From Deinococcus sp. KNUC1210 (GTDB lineage Bacteria > Deinococcota > Deinococci > Deinococcales > Deinococcaceae), in assembly GCF_022344005.1 (NCBI RefSeq), contig NZ_CP092191.1, forward strand, positions 1-64,000: DNA of 64,000 bases, written 5' to 3'. The notes under the pieces were generated by a model, which was not told the origin of the DNA, searched no databases, and saw nothing but the letters and a program-made list of their open reading frames with translations. Below are positions 48,676 to 57,051 of this stretch, piece by piece. Position 1 is the first letter of the stretch. Each line of letters opens with the position of its first letter. The translations under genes and the position numbers were made by a program.

Positions 48676-49692
48676 ATGACCTTTTTTGACCGCATTGACC
48701 CGGAGTGCAGGGTGGCGCTCGAAGCGGTGGCCCACCTGATGCCTGCCGACTGGTCGCTGGAACCTGCTGCCCGCCGACAGGCCGGAGAGGCCCTGCTCGC
48801 GGCCATGACTGCCGATCAGCCGCCCATCGAAACCGTCAGGTGGCAGGACCGCAGCATTCCCGGTCTGCCCGGCGAGCCTGACATCGCCGTCCGCATCTAT
48901 CATCCGCTCGGCGCAAGCGGTCCTTACCCTGGCCTGCTGTTTATTCACGGGGGCGGCATGTGGGGCGGCAGCATCGCGCACGAGCACGTGCAGGCCGCGT
49001 CGCTGTGCAGCGAGCAGGGGGCCGTCGTGGTTTCTGTGGCCTACCGCCTGGCACCCGAACACCCGCACCCCGCCCCCGTGCACGACTGCTACGCTGCCTG
49101 CTGCTGGATGGCCGACAACGCCTCAGCCCTTCAGGTCGATCTCACCCGGCTGGCAGTTGTCGGCGGAAGCGCTGGCGGCGGACTCGCGCTCGGCCTGGCT
49201 CTGATGGCCCGCGATCAGGGTGGCCCCCGGCTCTGCTCCGTCATGGCCCTGTATCCGATGATCGACGACCGCAGCGAGACGCCGTCTGCTCACGAATTCA
49301 CCGATCTGGGCATCGTCTGGGACCGCACACGCAACATCGAAGGATGGAGCTGGTATCTCTCCGGACAGCCAGCGGACGCCTATGCTGCTCCGGCCCGCGC
49401 AGAACGTCTGGCAGGACTTCCGCCCATCTTTATCGATGTCGGTGAACTCGACCTGTTCCGCGACGAAGATATCCGCTTCGCCCAGCGGCTGATGCAGGCC
49501 GGGGTTCCGACAGAGCTGCACGTGTATCCGGGGGCCTTCCACGCCTCGGAATTTCTGGCCCCAGCCGCCGACCTCAGCCGCCGCATCCTCCGCACGCGTT
49601 CCGACGCCCTGCGCCGCGCCCTGCACCCGTCGGGGGCGGCCACACCGTCAGCAGAGAGCACCGGCAGGCAGCTTCAGCCGGATGTGTCATGA
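48676..49692 (+). CDS. Alpha/beta hydrolase, acetyl-esterase/lipase type
   Basis: A 338-residue esterase of the hormone-sensitive-lipase family: LLFIHGGGMWGGS (oxyanion hole), VVVSVAYRLAPEHPHPAPVHDCY, nucleophile VGGSAGGGLALGLALMA, acid DVGELDLFRDED and histidine PGAFHASEF. The ATG at 48676 follows GGAAGGACC. The last 25 residues are an extra Ser/Ala-rich tail. It is the second esterase in the operon and its stop overlaps the start of the third. Confidence 0.94.
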   Translation: MTFFDRIDPECRVALEAVAHLMPADWSLEPAARRQAGEALLAAMTADQPPIETVRWQDRSIPGLPGEPDIAVRIYHPLGASGPYPGLLFIHGGGMWGGSIAHEHVQAASLCSEQGAVVVSVAYRLAPEHPHPAPVHDCYAACCWMADNASALQVDLTRLAVVGGSAGGGLALGLALMARDQGGPRLCSVMALYPMIDDRSETPSAHEFTDLGIVWDRTRNIEGWSWYLSGQPADAYAAPARAERLAGLPPIFIDVGELDLFRDEDIRFAQRLMQAGVPTELHVYPGAFHASEFLAPAADLSRRILRTRSDALRRALHPSGAATPSAESTGRQLQPDVS

Positions 49693-50558
49693 CCGCCACG
49701 ACCCTGCCCCCGCAGGCCACTTTCGAGGTGCTCCTGTGGCCCGGCGGTACGCCCACGCGCATTCCCGGGGCGCGTGCAGAACGCTGGTTTACCAGTCCGC
49801 CCAGCGCACCCTTCCATTACCGGCAGGTCCGCAACGTCACGGAACCGACCCTGACCGCCTTCCTGCCAGACGCGGCGCAGGCGACCGGCACAGCGGTGGT
49901 CCTGTGTCCGGGCGGTGCTCACCAGACCCTCGCGGTCGATCACGAAGGGCATGATGCAGCGCGTTGGCTTGCCGAGCGCGGCGTCGCGGCCTTCGTGCTG
50001 AAGAACCGGCTGATGCCCACGCCCGACGACGATGAAGCGTTTGAAGACCACATGCGTCATCTGATGGACCATGCAGACGTGCTGCGACCGCTCGTTCAGG
50101 CGCACCTGCCGTACCTGATCGAAGACGGACAACGCGCCCTACAGCTGATCCGCGAGCATGCCGCCGAATGGAACCTGAGCCCGGACCGGACCGGCATGCT
50201 GGGCTTCTCGGCGGGGGGGCACCTCGCCACCATGGTCGCGTTGCAGGGCGACGAAACGGCCCGTCCGGATTTTCTGGCCCCGATCTACGGTTCGATGTGG
50301 GGAACCGTCACCGCGCCGCAGCACGCCCCTCCCCTGTTCATCGCCTATGCCAACGACGATCCGCTGGGCGACTTCGTGATCGAAGCCAACCTCACGCTGT
50401 ACCGTGCGTGGCGTGCCAGTGGAACAGCCGCCGAGCTGCACGCCTACACCCGGGGAGGACACGGGTTCGGCATGCTGCGCCAGGGACTGCCCAGCGACCA
50501 CTGGATCGAGCGCTTCTACGACTGGCTGCGAGCGGAAGGACTTCTGAGCCGTCCCTGA
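49689..50558 (+). CDS. Alpha/beta hydrolase, BD-FAE/acetylxylan-esterase-like
   Basis: A 289-residue cytosolic esterase: VVLCPGGAHQTLAVDHEGHDAA-type oxyanion region, nucleophile in MLGFSAGGHLA, acid in YANDDPLGDF and histidine in RGGHGFGM. It fits the BD-FAE group that includes acetylxylan esterases and similar carbohydrate deacetylases. It is the last gene of the operon; the ATG overlaps the previous stop. Three different esterases next to one importer suggest stepwise deacylation of the imported compound. Confidence 0.92.
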   Translation: MTATTLPPQATFEVLLWPGGTPTRIPGARAERWFTSPPSAPFHYRQVRNVTEPTLTAFLPDAAQATGTAVVLCPGGAHQTLAVDHEGHDAARWLAERGVAAFVLKNRLMPTPDDDEAFEDHMRHLMDHADVLRPLVQAHLPYLIEDGQRALQLIREHAAEWNLSPDRTGMLGFSAGGHLATMVALQGDETARPDFLAPIYGSMWGTVTAPQHAPPLFIAYANDDPLGDFVIEANLTLYRAWRASGTAAELHAYTRGGHGFGMLRQGLPSDHWIERFYDWLRAEGLLSRP

Positions 50559-50586
50559 GTGCGGGTATAAATCTCGCGCCCGTGTC

Positions 50587-52512
50587 TCAGCCGGAAGATG
50601 TCGGACTGGAGGCCGGGGCCGGGTGTGCGAGGTGGTGCGCCAGGGCTGCCTCGCACACCGTCAGATGAGCGCGGACGAACATTCTGAATTCCTCGCCGTA
50701 GATGGTTTCGTCGGGTGCCTCGGTGATAACCGTGATCGGGCACAACGCACCGGGATGCTCGGCGAGTATGAACGGCAGGCCCCGGATGAGTTCGTAGTGC
50801 GGCTTCAGGCTGTGGGCGGCACCCGCCCGGCAGGCACGCCCGGTCTGCTCCACGAGGTCCGGATGCTGCACGAGTCGCCGGGCGATGGCGTCTGCAAGTT
50901 CGCGTGCTGCCGGGGCGTACCCTGGGTGAAACCAGACGATGGTCATGAAACCGGCGGGCAGCGCCCACGATTCGAAGCCGAACGGCGCATACCCGCTGTA
51001 GGGCCTGACCCATTCGTGGGCCGGATAGCCGTGCAGGTTGAGGTGCAGGGTCGCCCCGACCGTCTGGGCCGCCCACTGCCGTCCGGCTGCCTCCCAGCGT
51101 CTGTCGCCCACACGCAGCCGCAGTTCCAGATCGTCACCGAGCGAGGTATAGCGGGCCGCGTGGTGCATGTGCGCCGGGTTGAAGCGGATGAGCGCCCGGT
51201 GGAGCGAGGCACCGTCCGGATTTTCCAGCGGCAACACAGCAAATGGAACCGGCGCGGCGGCCAGTGCGCCGATAAACTGCACCGCCGCCACCGGTCCGGT
51301 CGTTTCGTTGGCGTGCTGTCCACCCGTCAGCAACACGCCTCCAGCGCGGCTGCTGCCCGACCCAACCACTGCCGGAATGGGCCGACCCTCCACGCTCGTG
51401 GCCGGAATATGCCACTCGGCGCGGTGTTTCTCTGCCTGTGCCCGCGCCGCTCGCCAGGTCTGGACGGGCGGCGGTGGCCCGTTGATCTTCAGGAAATCGG
51501 AGGCAGGCTCTCCCGCGACCTGAGCCAGCGTCGTGGCCGGGTCAACGGCGGGCGGAAACTCCACGTCGCCCCATTCGCTGAGCGTCACGGTGGCCCAGCC
51601 GTTCAGATTCGAGGCGGCGACCACCACCGGGGCGATACTGCCGGACATCAGCGTGCGGGAATTCGCGGCTGCGCCCAGGTGATGTTTCAGCGCGTCCACC
51701 GTGCCGAAGTACACCTCCTCGGCCAGCGCTTCGGTCATGCTGACGCGCTCGCTCAGCACGTCCAGACCCAGATCCGGTTCCGAAAGCTGGGCAATGACCG
51801 ACAGACTTCTGAAAACCGGCAGGCCAGGGCGCTCGTCGGCCAGTTCCAGCACCCTCGGAATGACCTGAGCGCAGTACCACTCCCAGAAGAGATCGGCGTC
51901 GGTGGGCAGCCGCTCGTCGATCAGGGTGTGGGCACCGTCGCGCACGGTCAGCCAGCCCGTCGGTGTCAGCACCTCGCGCCCGTCCAGCGACAGGCGAGGC
52001 TGCACCGGCACCGCGCATTCGCTCTGCCACACCTGTACACCCTGCCGGTACAGAGCAGCGACATACGCTGGCCCACTGCCCTGCTCGAAGACGCCCTCGA
52101 TGCCTTCCCGCTCGAACAGCGCTGCCGCCGGATACAGTTCCTGAAGAAAACGGCCTGCACTGCCGGGTGGCCCGGGCGGCACCCAGACCACCACCCGGTC
52201 GGCCTGAGTGCGCTGCCATACCGGGCGAACTTCTTCGGTCAGCCAGAAATACCCGGCTTTGTAGGCGCTGCGGACGCGCACGTTCAGGCTGCCTGGCAGC
52301 AGGTCACGGACGGTCGCTCTCAGCGTCTCGCGCACCTCGGGCGATTCCGATACATATGCCAGCACCTCCAGCGGCACCGAAGAACCTCTGACAGGACCGA
52401 GCATCTGCATGAGGCGCGTGCCTTCCCACTCGAACTGCGCCTTCCAGCGGGTGCGGAGTGCAGTGGGCCGGTGAATGTCGGCGGCGGCTGTGAATCCCGA
52501 GTCGGTCATCAT
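50587..52512 (-). CDS. M14-family zinc carboxypeptidase domain protein
   Basis: A 641-residue protein. The C-terminal part (about residues 350-640) is an M14-like carboxypeptidase: zinc ligands in GGQHANETTG (HxxE), LPLENPDGA, the third ligand in HLNLHGYPAHEW and the likely catalytic glutamate in VITEAPDETIYGEE. The N-terminal 340 residues match nothing I recognise. There is no signal peptide, so it would act on imported peptides in the cytosol. The start ATGATG at 52512-52507 overlaps the permease stop and follows AGGGAGGAAC. Last gene of the peptide locus. Confidence 0.88.
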   Translation of the reverse strand: MMTDSGFTAAADIHRPTALRTRWKAQFEWEGTRLMQMLGPVRGSSVPLEVLAYVSESPEVRETLRATVRDLLPGSLNVRVRSAYKAGYFWLTEEVRPVWQRTQADRVVVWVPPGPPGSAGRFLQELYPAAALFEREGIEGVFEQGSGPAYVAALYRQGVQVWQSECAVPVQPRLSLDGREVLTPTGWLTVRDGAHTLIDERLPTDADLFWEWYCAQVIPRVLELADERPGLPVFRSLSVIAQLSEPDLGLDVLSERVSMTEALAEEVYFGTVDALKHHLGAAANSRTLMSGSIAPVVVAASNLNGWATVTLSEWGDVEFPPAVDPATTLAQVAGEPASDFLKINGPPPPVQTWRAARAQAEKHRAEWHIPATSVEGRPIPAVVGSGSSRAGGVLLTGGQHANETTGPVAAVQFIGALAAAPVPFAVLPLENPDGASLHRALIRFNPAHMHHAARYTSLGDDLELRLRVGDRRWEAAGRQWAAQTVGATLHLNLHGYPAHEWVRPYSGYAPFGFESWALPAGFMTIVWFHPGYAPAARELADAIARRLVQHPDLVEQTGRACRAGAAHSLKPHYELIRGLPFILAEHPGALCPITVITEAPDETIYGEEFRMFVRAHLTVCEAALAHHLAHPAPASSPTSSG

Positions 52513-53408
52513 CCGTTCCTCCCTTTGGGGTCGAGCACGTCCCGGAGCCAGTCGCCCAGCAGATTGAACCCCAGGACCGTGAGCGTGATGGCGAAGCCGG
52601 GAAACACCGACACCCACCACGCGGTCTGAAGATAGGTGCGGCCATCGGCCAGCATGCCGCCCCAGGAGGGAATCTGCGGATCGACCCCGAGGCCCAGAAA
52701 GGTCAGCCCCGATTCGAGCAGAATATTGTTCGCCACATTCAGCGTCGCCAGCACCACCAGTGGCCCGGCAGCGTTCGGAATGATATGCCTGAACATCATC
52801 CGGTTGTTGTTGGCTCCCAGGGCCTGCGCGGCCTGCACGTATTCCTGTTCACGCAGCGCGAGCACCTGTCCGCGCATCAGACGGGCGTACTGCGCCCACT
52901 GCGAGATCACCATCACCCCGATCAGTTTCCACAGGCCGGGGCCGATAATCGCGATCACGGTGATCGCCAGCAGGATGAAGGGGAATGCGAGCTGCACATC
53001 TGCCAGCCGCATGATCACGGCCCCGACGACCCCCCGGTAAAACCCGGCGATCAGCCCGAGCAGGGTACCCAGCAATGCCGAGAGCAGCACCGAGACGACG
53101 CCGACCGTCAGCGAGATGCGCCCGCCGAAGACCACGCGGGAGAGCACGTCGCGCCCGATGGGATCGGTGCCGAGGGGATGCGGCAGGGTCAGATGCGGGG
53201 GTTGCAGGCGGGCGCTGAGATCCATCAGGTCGCTGCCCGCAGGAAACAGCAGATTGGCGAAGATCACCAGCAGGACGATCACGCCGGTCAGCACGGTGCC
53301 GACGAGCAGATCTGCGGTCCAGCGAATCCGCAGGCGGCGGCGCGAACGGGCGGGCGTCGATGCAGAAGCCACGTCAGTCCATCCGAATGCGGGGGTCGAA
53401 GAGGCCAT
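52509..53408 (-). CDS. ABC importer permease, DppC type
   Basis: A 299-residue inner-membrane permease with LGTDPIGRDVLSRVVFGGRISL (the DppC periplasmic motif), six helices, and the ATPase-contact loop EYVQAAQALGANNNRMMFRHIIPN. It pairs with the DppB-type protein whose gene overlaps it by 35 bases. No ATPase gene follows; the next gene is an M14 peptidase. Confidence 0.94.
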   Translation of the reverse strand: MASSTPAFGWTDVASASTPARSRRRLRIRWTADLLVGTVLTGVIVLLVIFANLLFPAGSDLMDLSARLQPPHLTLPHPLGTDPIGRDVLSRVVFGGRISLTVGVVSVLLSALLGTLLGLIAGFYRGVVGAVIMRLADVQLAFPFILLAITVIAIIGPGLWKLIGVMVISQWAQYARLMRGQVLALREQEYVQAAQALGANNNRMMFRHIIPNAAGPLVVLATLNVANNILLESGLTFLGLGVDPQIPSWGGMLADGRTYLQTAWWVSVFPGFAITLTVLGFNLLGDWLRDVLDPKGRNG

Positions 53409-54297
53409 ACGACAGGTCTACCAGCAGATTGATGACGACCACCAGCAGGGCCAGCACCGTCACTGCGCCCTGAAGCACCGGGAAATCGCGGTTGGAGATG
53501 GCCTGAAGAGCGAGCAGCCCCATCCCCGGCCACGCGAAGACCTGTTCGACGACCACCACTCCGCCGACCAGACCGCCAAATTGCAGCCCGATAAAGGTGA
53601 TGACGGGAATGGCGGTGTTCCGCAGCGCGTGTTTGTACAGCACCCGCCGCTCGGCCAGTCCCTTGCTGCGGGCCACCGTCACGTACTGGGTCTTGAGGAC
53701 ATCCAGCAGCGAAGCCCGCAGCAGGCGAACCGTCGCCGAGGTCAGAATCAGCCCCAGCGTCACGCTCGGCAGCACCAGCGACGCGCCCCCTTCGTAGCCG
53801 GAGGGTGGAAGCCAGCGCAGCGTCACGCCGAAGATCAGCACCAGCATGATGCCGAGCCAGAAGTTGGGGAAGGACAGGCCGAGCAGCGTCAGGAAGCGGA
53901 TCACCTGATCGCCCCAGCTGCCCTTGTGGACGGCGGCATACACCCCCAGAGGCAGAGAGATGACCAGCGACAGCAGCAGCGAACAGAAGGCCAGCAGCAG
54001 TGTCGGCGGCAGGGCGTGGGTGATCAGGCTGCCGACCGGTGTGCCGCCCCGGAAACTGGTTCCGAAATCTCCCCTGAGAATGCCCCCGAGGAAGTGCAGA
54101 TACTGAAGCCAGACCGGTTGATCCAGACCCAGCGCCTGGCGAATCTGCTGTAACTGCTCGGCGGTGGGGGCCGAGGCTCCCTGAAACTGCGCGACTGCCG
54201 GATCACCGGAAAAGCGCAGCATCACGGCCACCACCAGCGTGACGAACAGCACCACCAGAATGGCCTGAAAGACCTGCGCGGCGAGGTAGCGGGCCAC
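53374..54297 (-). CDS. ABC importer permease, DppB type
   Basis: A 307-residue permease with the DppB-like N-terminus (ARYLAAQVFQAILVVLFVTLVVAVM), GDFGTSFRGG and the contact loop TQYVTVARSKGLAERRVLYKHALRN. The start is GTG at 54297, four bases after the stop of the binding-protein gene, so translational coupling is likely. It forms the channel with the overlapping DppC-type permease. Confidence 0.94.
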   Translation of the reverse strand: MARYLAAQVFQAILVVLFVTLVVAVMLRFSGDPAVAQFQGASAPTAEQLQQIRQALGLDQPVWLQYLHFLGGILRGDFGTSFRGGTPVGSLITHALPPTLLLAFCSLLLSLVISLPLGVYAAVHKGSWGDQVIRFLTLLGLSFPNFWLGIMLVLIFGVTLRWLPPSGYEGGASLVLPSVTLGLILTSATVRLLRASLLDVLKTQYVTVARSKGLAERRVLYKHALRNTAIPVITFIGLQFGGLVGGVVVVEQVFAWPGMGLLALQAISNRDFPVLQGAVTVLALLVVVINLLVDLSYGLFDPRIRMD

Positions 54298-54301
54298 TGG
54301 A

Positions 54302-55807
54302 CTACTTCACGCTGACGTTCTGAAGATGAAGCAGGCTGTCGCTGGGCGCGGTGAATCCCTGCACTCGCTTGCTGACACCCCAGAGGTCCTGCTGGTTGTA
54401 CAGCGGAATATCGATGGCCTGATCGTGCGTGTAGCGAGCAATCGTTCGCAGGATCACCAGCCGTTTCTGCTGGTCGGCCAGGTTGTGCTGCGATTCGAGG
54501 AGCGCGTCGAGCTTCTTGTCGGTAAAGTCTGGATTCCAGAACTGCTTGCTGTGATAGAGCAGGTACGCCGTATTGTCGAAATCGAAGGTCCAGCCGCCCC
54601 AGCCCATCTGGTAGCCGTTGCTGGTCTTGTTCTTGGGAATGATGTCGCTGTAGAAGGTGTTGGTTTCGTAGGTCTTGAGATCAGCCTTCAGACCTACCGC
54701 CTGGAAGAATCCAGCAATCGCCTGCGCGACCTCGCGGAACACCGCGTCGGTGCCGATAAAATCCACACCGATGGTCGTTCCGGGTTTCACGCCTGCCGCC
54801 GCCAGCAGCTGCCTGGCCTTGGCCGGATCATACGGATAGGCGGTCAGAGCCGGATCGAAGCCGAAGGACTTCGACGACTGGAGCGACGAAATCGGGGTCG
54901 CGTATCCCTGAAGGATCGATTTGATGATGGCGTCCCGGTCCACGGCGTAGTTCAGCGCCTGCCTCACCCGCAGGTCGCTGGTCGGGGCGTGCGCGAAGTT
55001 CAGCCGCAGCGCCTGGACCGTCGGGCTGGACACCGCCTGAAGCGTCAGATTGCTGTTTCCCTTGATGGTCGCGGCCTGGGCCACCGGAATGCCCGTGGCG
55101 ATATCGACGCGTCCGGCCTGCAACTCTGCGACGCGTGTGGCAGGCTCCTCGATGAACCGGAAGGTCAGGTTGTTGACCTTGGGCACGCCGCTCCACGAGT
55201 CCTTGTTGGCGGTCAGCTTGAGCGACTGGGCGCTCTCGTAGGACACGAACTTGAACGGCCCCGTTCCGACCGGATGCGTGTCGAAATAGGCGTCCCCTTT
55301 TTCCTTGATGTACTTCGGAGGCACGATCATCGCGCCGTAGCCCGACAGTTTGGTGAGCAGGACCGGGTCGGAGTCGGTCAGGACGAACTCGACGGTGGTC
55401 GGGTTGATGACGCGGACTTCCTTGATGGCGCTGTAGTTGGCCTGCTGCGGGCCTTTCTTTCCCTCTGGGCCGAGCAGACGGTCGAAGGTGAACTTGACGG
55501 CTGCTGCATTGAACGGCTCTCCGTCGTGGAATTTCACGCCCTGCCGAAGAGTGAAGCGCAGCGTCTTGGGCGTGGTGTATTTCCAGCTCGTGGCGAGGCC
55601 GGGGTGCAGTTTGAGATCGGGACCGCGAATGATGAGGCCATCGAAGATGTTGTGTGCCACCGTGCCCCATGCCACCAGAAAGGTATCGATGGGGTCCCAG
55701 CTCTGCGGGTCCTGCGCCGTCGCGACGGTGAGGGTGCTGCCCTGGGCGCTCGCCACCGAGAGCACACCGAGCGCGGCGGAGATGAGCACTGTTCTGAACT
55801 GTTTCAT
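54302..55807 (-). CDS. ABC importer substrate-binding protein, family 5 (first permease set)
   Basis: A 501-residue precursor with a signal peptide (MKQFRTVLISAALGVLSVASA) and the family-5 binding fold: LTVATAQDPQSWDPIDTFL, LRFTLRQGVKFHDGEPFNAA, HPVGTGPFKFV and RVRQALNYAVDRDAIIKSI. It probably binds peptides, given the peptidase genes on both sides. AGGAGG stands directly before ATG 55807. It directly precedes its permease pair. Confidence 0.94.
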   Translation of the reverse strand: MKQFRTVLISAALGVLSVASAQGSTLTVATAQDPQSWDPIDTFLVAWGTVAHNIFDGLIIRGPDLKLHPGLATSWKYTTPKTLRFTLRQGVKFHDGEPFNAAAVKFTFDRLLGPEGKKGPQQANYSAIKEVRVINPTTVEFVLTDSDPVLLTKLSGYGAMIVPPKYIKEKGDAYFDTHPVGTGPFKFVSYESAQSLKLTANKDSWSGVPKVNNLTFRFIEEPATRVAELQAGRVDIATGIPVAQAATIKGNSNLTLQAVSSPTVQALRLNFAHAPTSDLRVRQALNYAVDRDAIIKSILQGYATPISSLQSSKSFGFDPALTAYPYDPAKARQLLAAAGVKPGTTIGVDFIGTDAVFREVAQAIAGFFQAVGLKADLKTYETNTFYSDIIPKNKTSNGYQMGWGGWTFDFDNTAYLLYHSKQFWNPDFTDKKLDALLESQHNLADQQKRLVILRTIARYTHDQAIDIPLYNQQDLWGVSKRVQGFTAPSDSLLHLQNVSVK

Positions 55808-55928
55808 AGAAGCCTCCTGAAGAGCGGAACGTCTGGGACGGTGACACGGCGTCTAGTGCGGCTCGGATTCACGGTTCATTGCACACGGTGGTGGACGGCA
55901 GACCCAGCTTGCGGCGATGCAGGCCGGA

Positions 55929-57017
55929 TCAGTCGAGGAACGTCAGCGGCATGTCCGGAAGGGCCAGCAAGAACTGATGGATCAGCTCGACGGCACCTTC
56001 CAGATCTGCCTGATCCAGCACCTCGACCGGGCTGTGGGTGTAGCGGTTGGTAACCGAGACGGCCCCGGTGGGCACGCCTTTTCCCAGGTACTGAAGTGCG
56101 CCCGCGTCGGTGCCGATGCCCTTGAGGATTTCGTGCTGAACGTTCAGGTCGGCACGCCCCGCAGCCCCCAGGAGGCCCCGGCGAATGGCGGGATGGGCCA
56201 GCGTCGAAAAGTCCATGACCTTGATAGTCGGGCCAGCGCCCAGACGCAGCGTGTGGCCTGCAATTTCGGGGGTATCGTCGGCGGCGGTCATGTCGATGGC
56301 CAGCGCAACGTCGCCCTGAAGGTGCCGAGCCAGAGCTTCCACACCGCGCAGGCCCACCTCCTCCTGAACCGAGAAGACCGCGATCAGGGTCACTGGCGGC
56401 GATTCCTGATGCAGCCGCTCCAGCAGCGTGAGCAGCAGGGCACAGCCAGCACGGTCGTCGAGGGCGTGGGCGGTATAGCGTCCGCTGCCCTTCCCCAGTT
56501 CCGCGAGGTCGCCCACGAAGCCCACCGGATCACCGATGGCGATTCCCATTCCGTCAACCTCGGCGGCGCTTCTGGCCCCGATATCGACGTACAGTTGAGC
56601 GTAGGGCACCACGCTCGTCCGGTCTGCGTCGCCCAGCAGATGAGCGCTCTTGGTGCCGATCACCCCCAGCAGGCGGTCGGTGCGGGTACGGACCCAGACC
56701 CGCTGGGCGGGAAGAATGCGGTCGTCACTGCCGCCGACCTTCTCAAGTCGCAAAAATCCGTCTGCTTCGATCTTCCGCACCCGGAACCCGATCTCATCCA
56801 TATGGGCCGAGATGATGCATTGGCGGGCACCTTCCTGGGCGGCGCGGCGAATGGCGATCACGTTGCCGAACGCGTCGATCTCGGTGCTGTCGGCGTATGG
56901 GCGGGCGAATTCGGCCACCCTTCGCACCACGTCTTCCTCGGAACCGCTCGGCCCGGTCAGCTCGACAAGGCGGCGAAGATACGTCATGACACTCGAATCT
57001 GCGGGGTTGGTCGTCAT
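55929..57017 (-). CDS. M42 family metallo-aminopeptidase
   Basis: A 362-residue cytosolic peptidase of family M42 (tetrahedral aminopeptidase/endoglucanase M type), which forms large self-compartmentalised dodecamers and trims short peptides. Motifs: SAHMDEIGF (zinc His/Asp), HALDDRAGCALLL, SVQEEVGLRG (catalytic and ligand Glu), DMTAADDTPE and NRYTHSPVEVLD (His). It lies between two binding-protein genes of the peptide locus and would degrade the imported peptides. Confidence 0.94.
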   Translation of the reverse strand: MTTNPADSSVMTYLRRLVELTGPSGSEEDVVRRVAEFARPYADSTEIDAFGNVIAIRRAAQEGARQCIISAHMDEIGFRVRKIEADGFLRLEKVGGSDDRILPAQRVWVRTRTDRLLGVIGTKSAHLLGDADRTSVVPYAQLYVDIGARSAAEVDGMGIAIGDPVGFVGDLAELGKGSGRYTAHALDDRAGCALLLTLLERLHQESPPVTLIAVFSVQEEVGLRGVEALARHLQGDVALAIDMTAADDTPEIAGHTLRLGAGPTIKVMDFSTLAHPAIRRGLLGAAGRADLNVQHEILKGIGTDAGALQYLGKGVPTGAVSVTNRYTHSPVEVLDQADLEGAVELIHQFLLALPDMPLTFLD

Positions 57018-57051
57018 CGCACCCTCAGGCAGCGAAGATGTGCGGGCGCGT

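Noticed and set aside
50623..52629. 668-codon plus-strand frame opposite the M14 gene
   Set aside because: The minus strand carries the zinc-peptidase motifs and a coupled start; the plus frame shows no domain.
54326..56053. 575-codon plus-strand frame across a binding-protein gene
   Set aside because: It overlaps a well-supported family-5 binding protein on the other strand and has the composition of a shadow frame.
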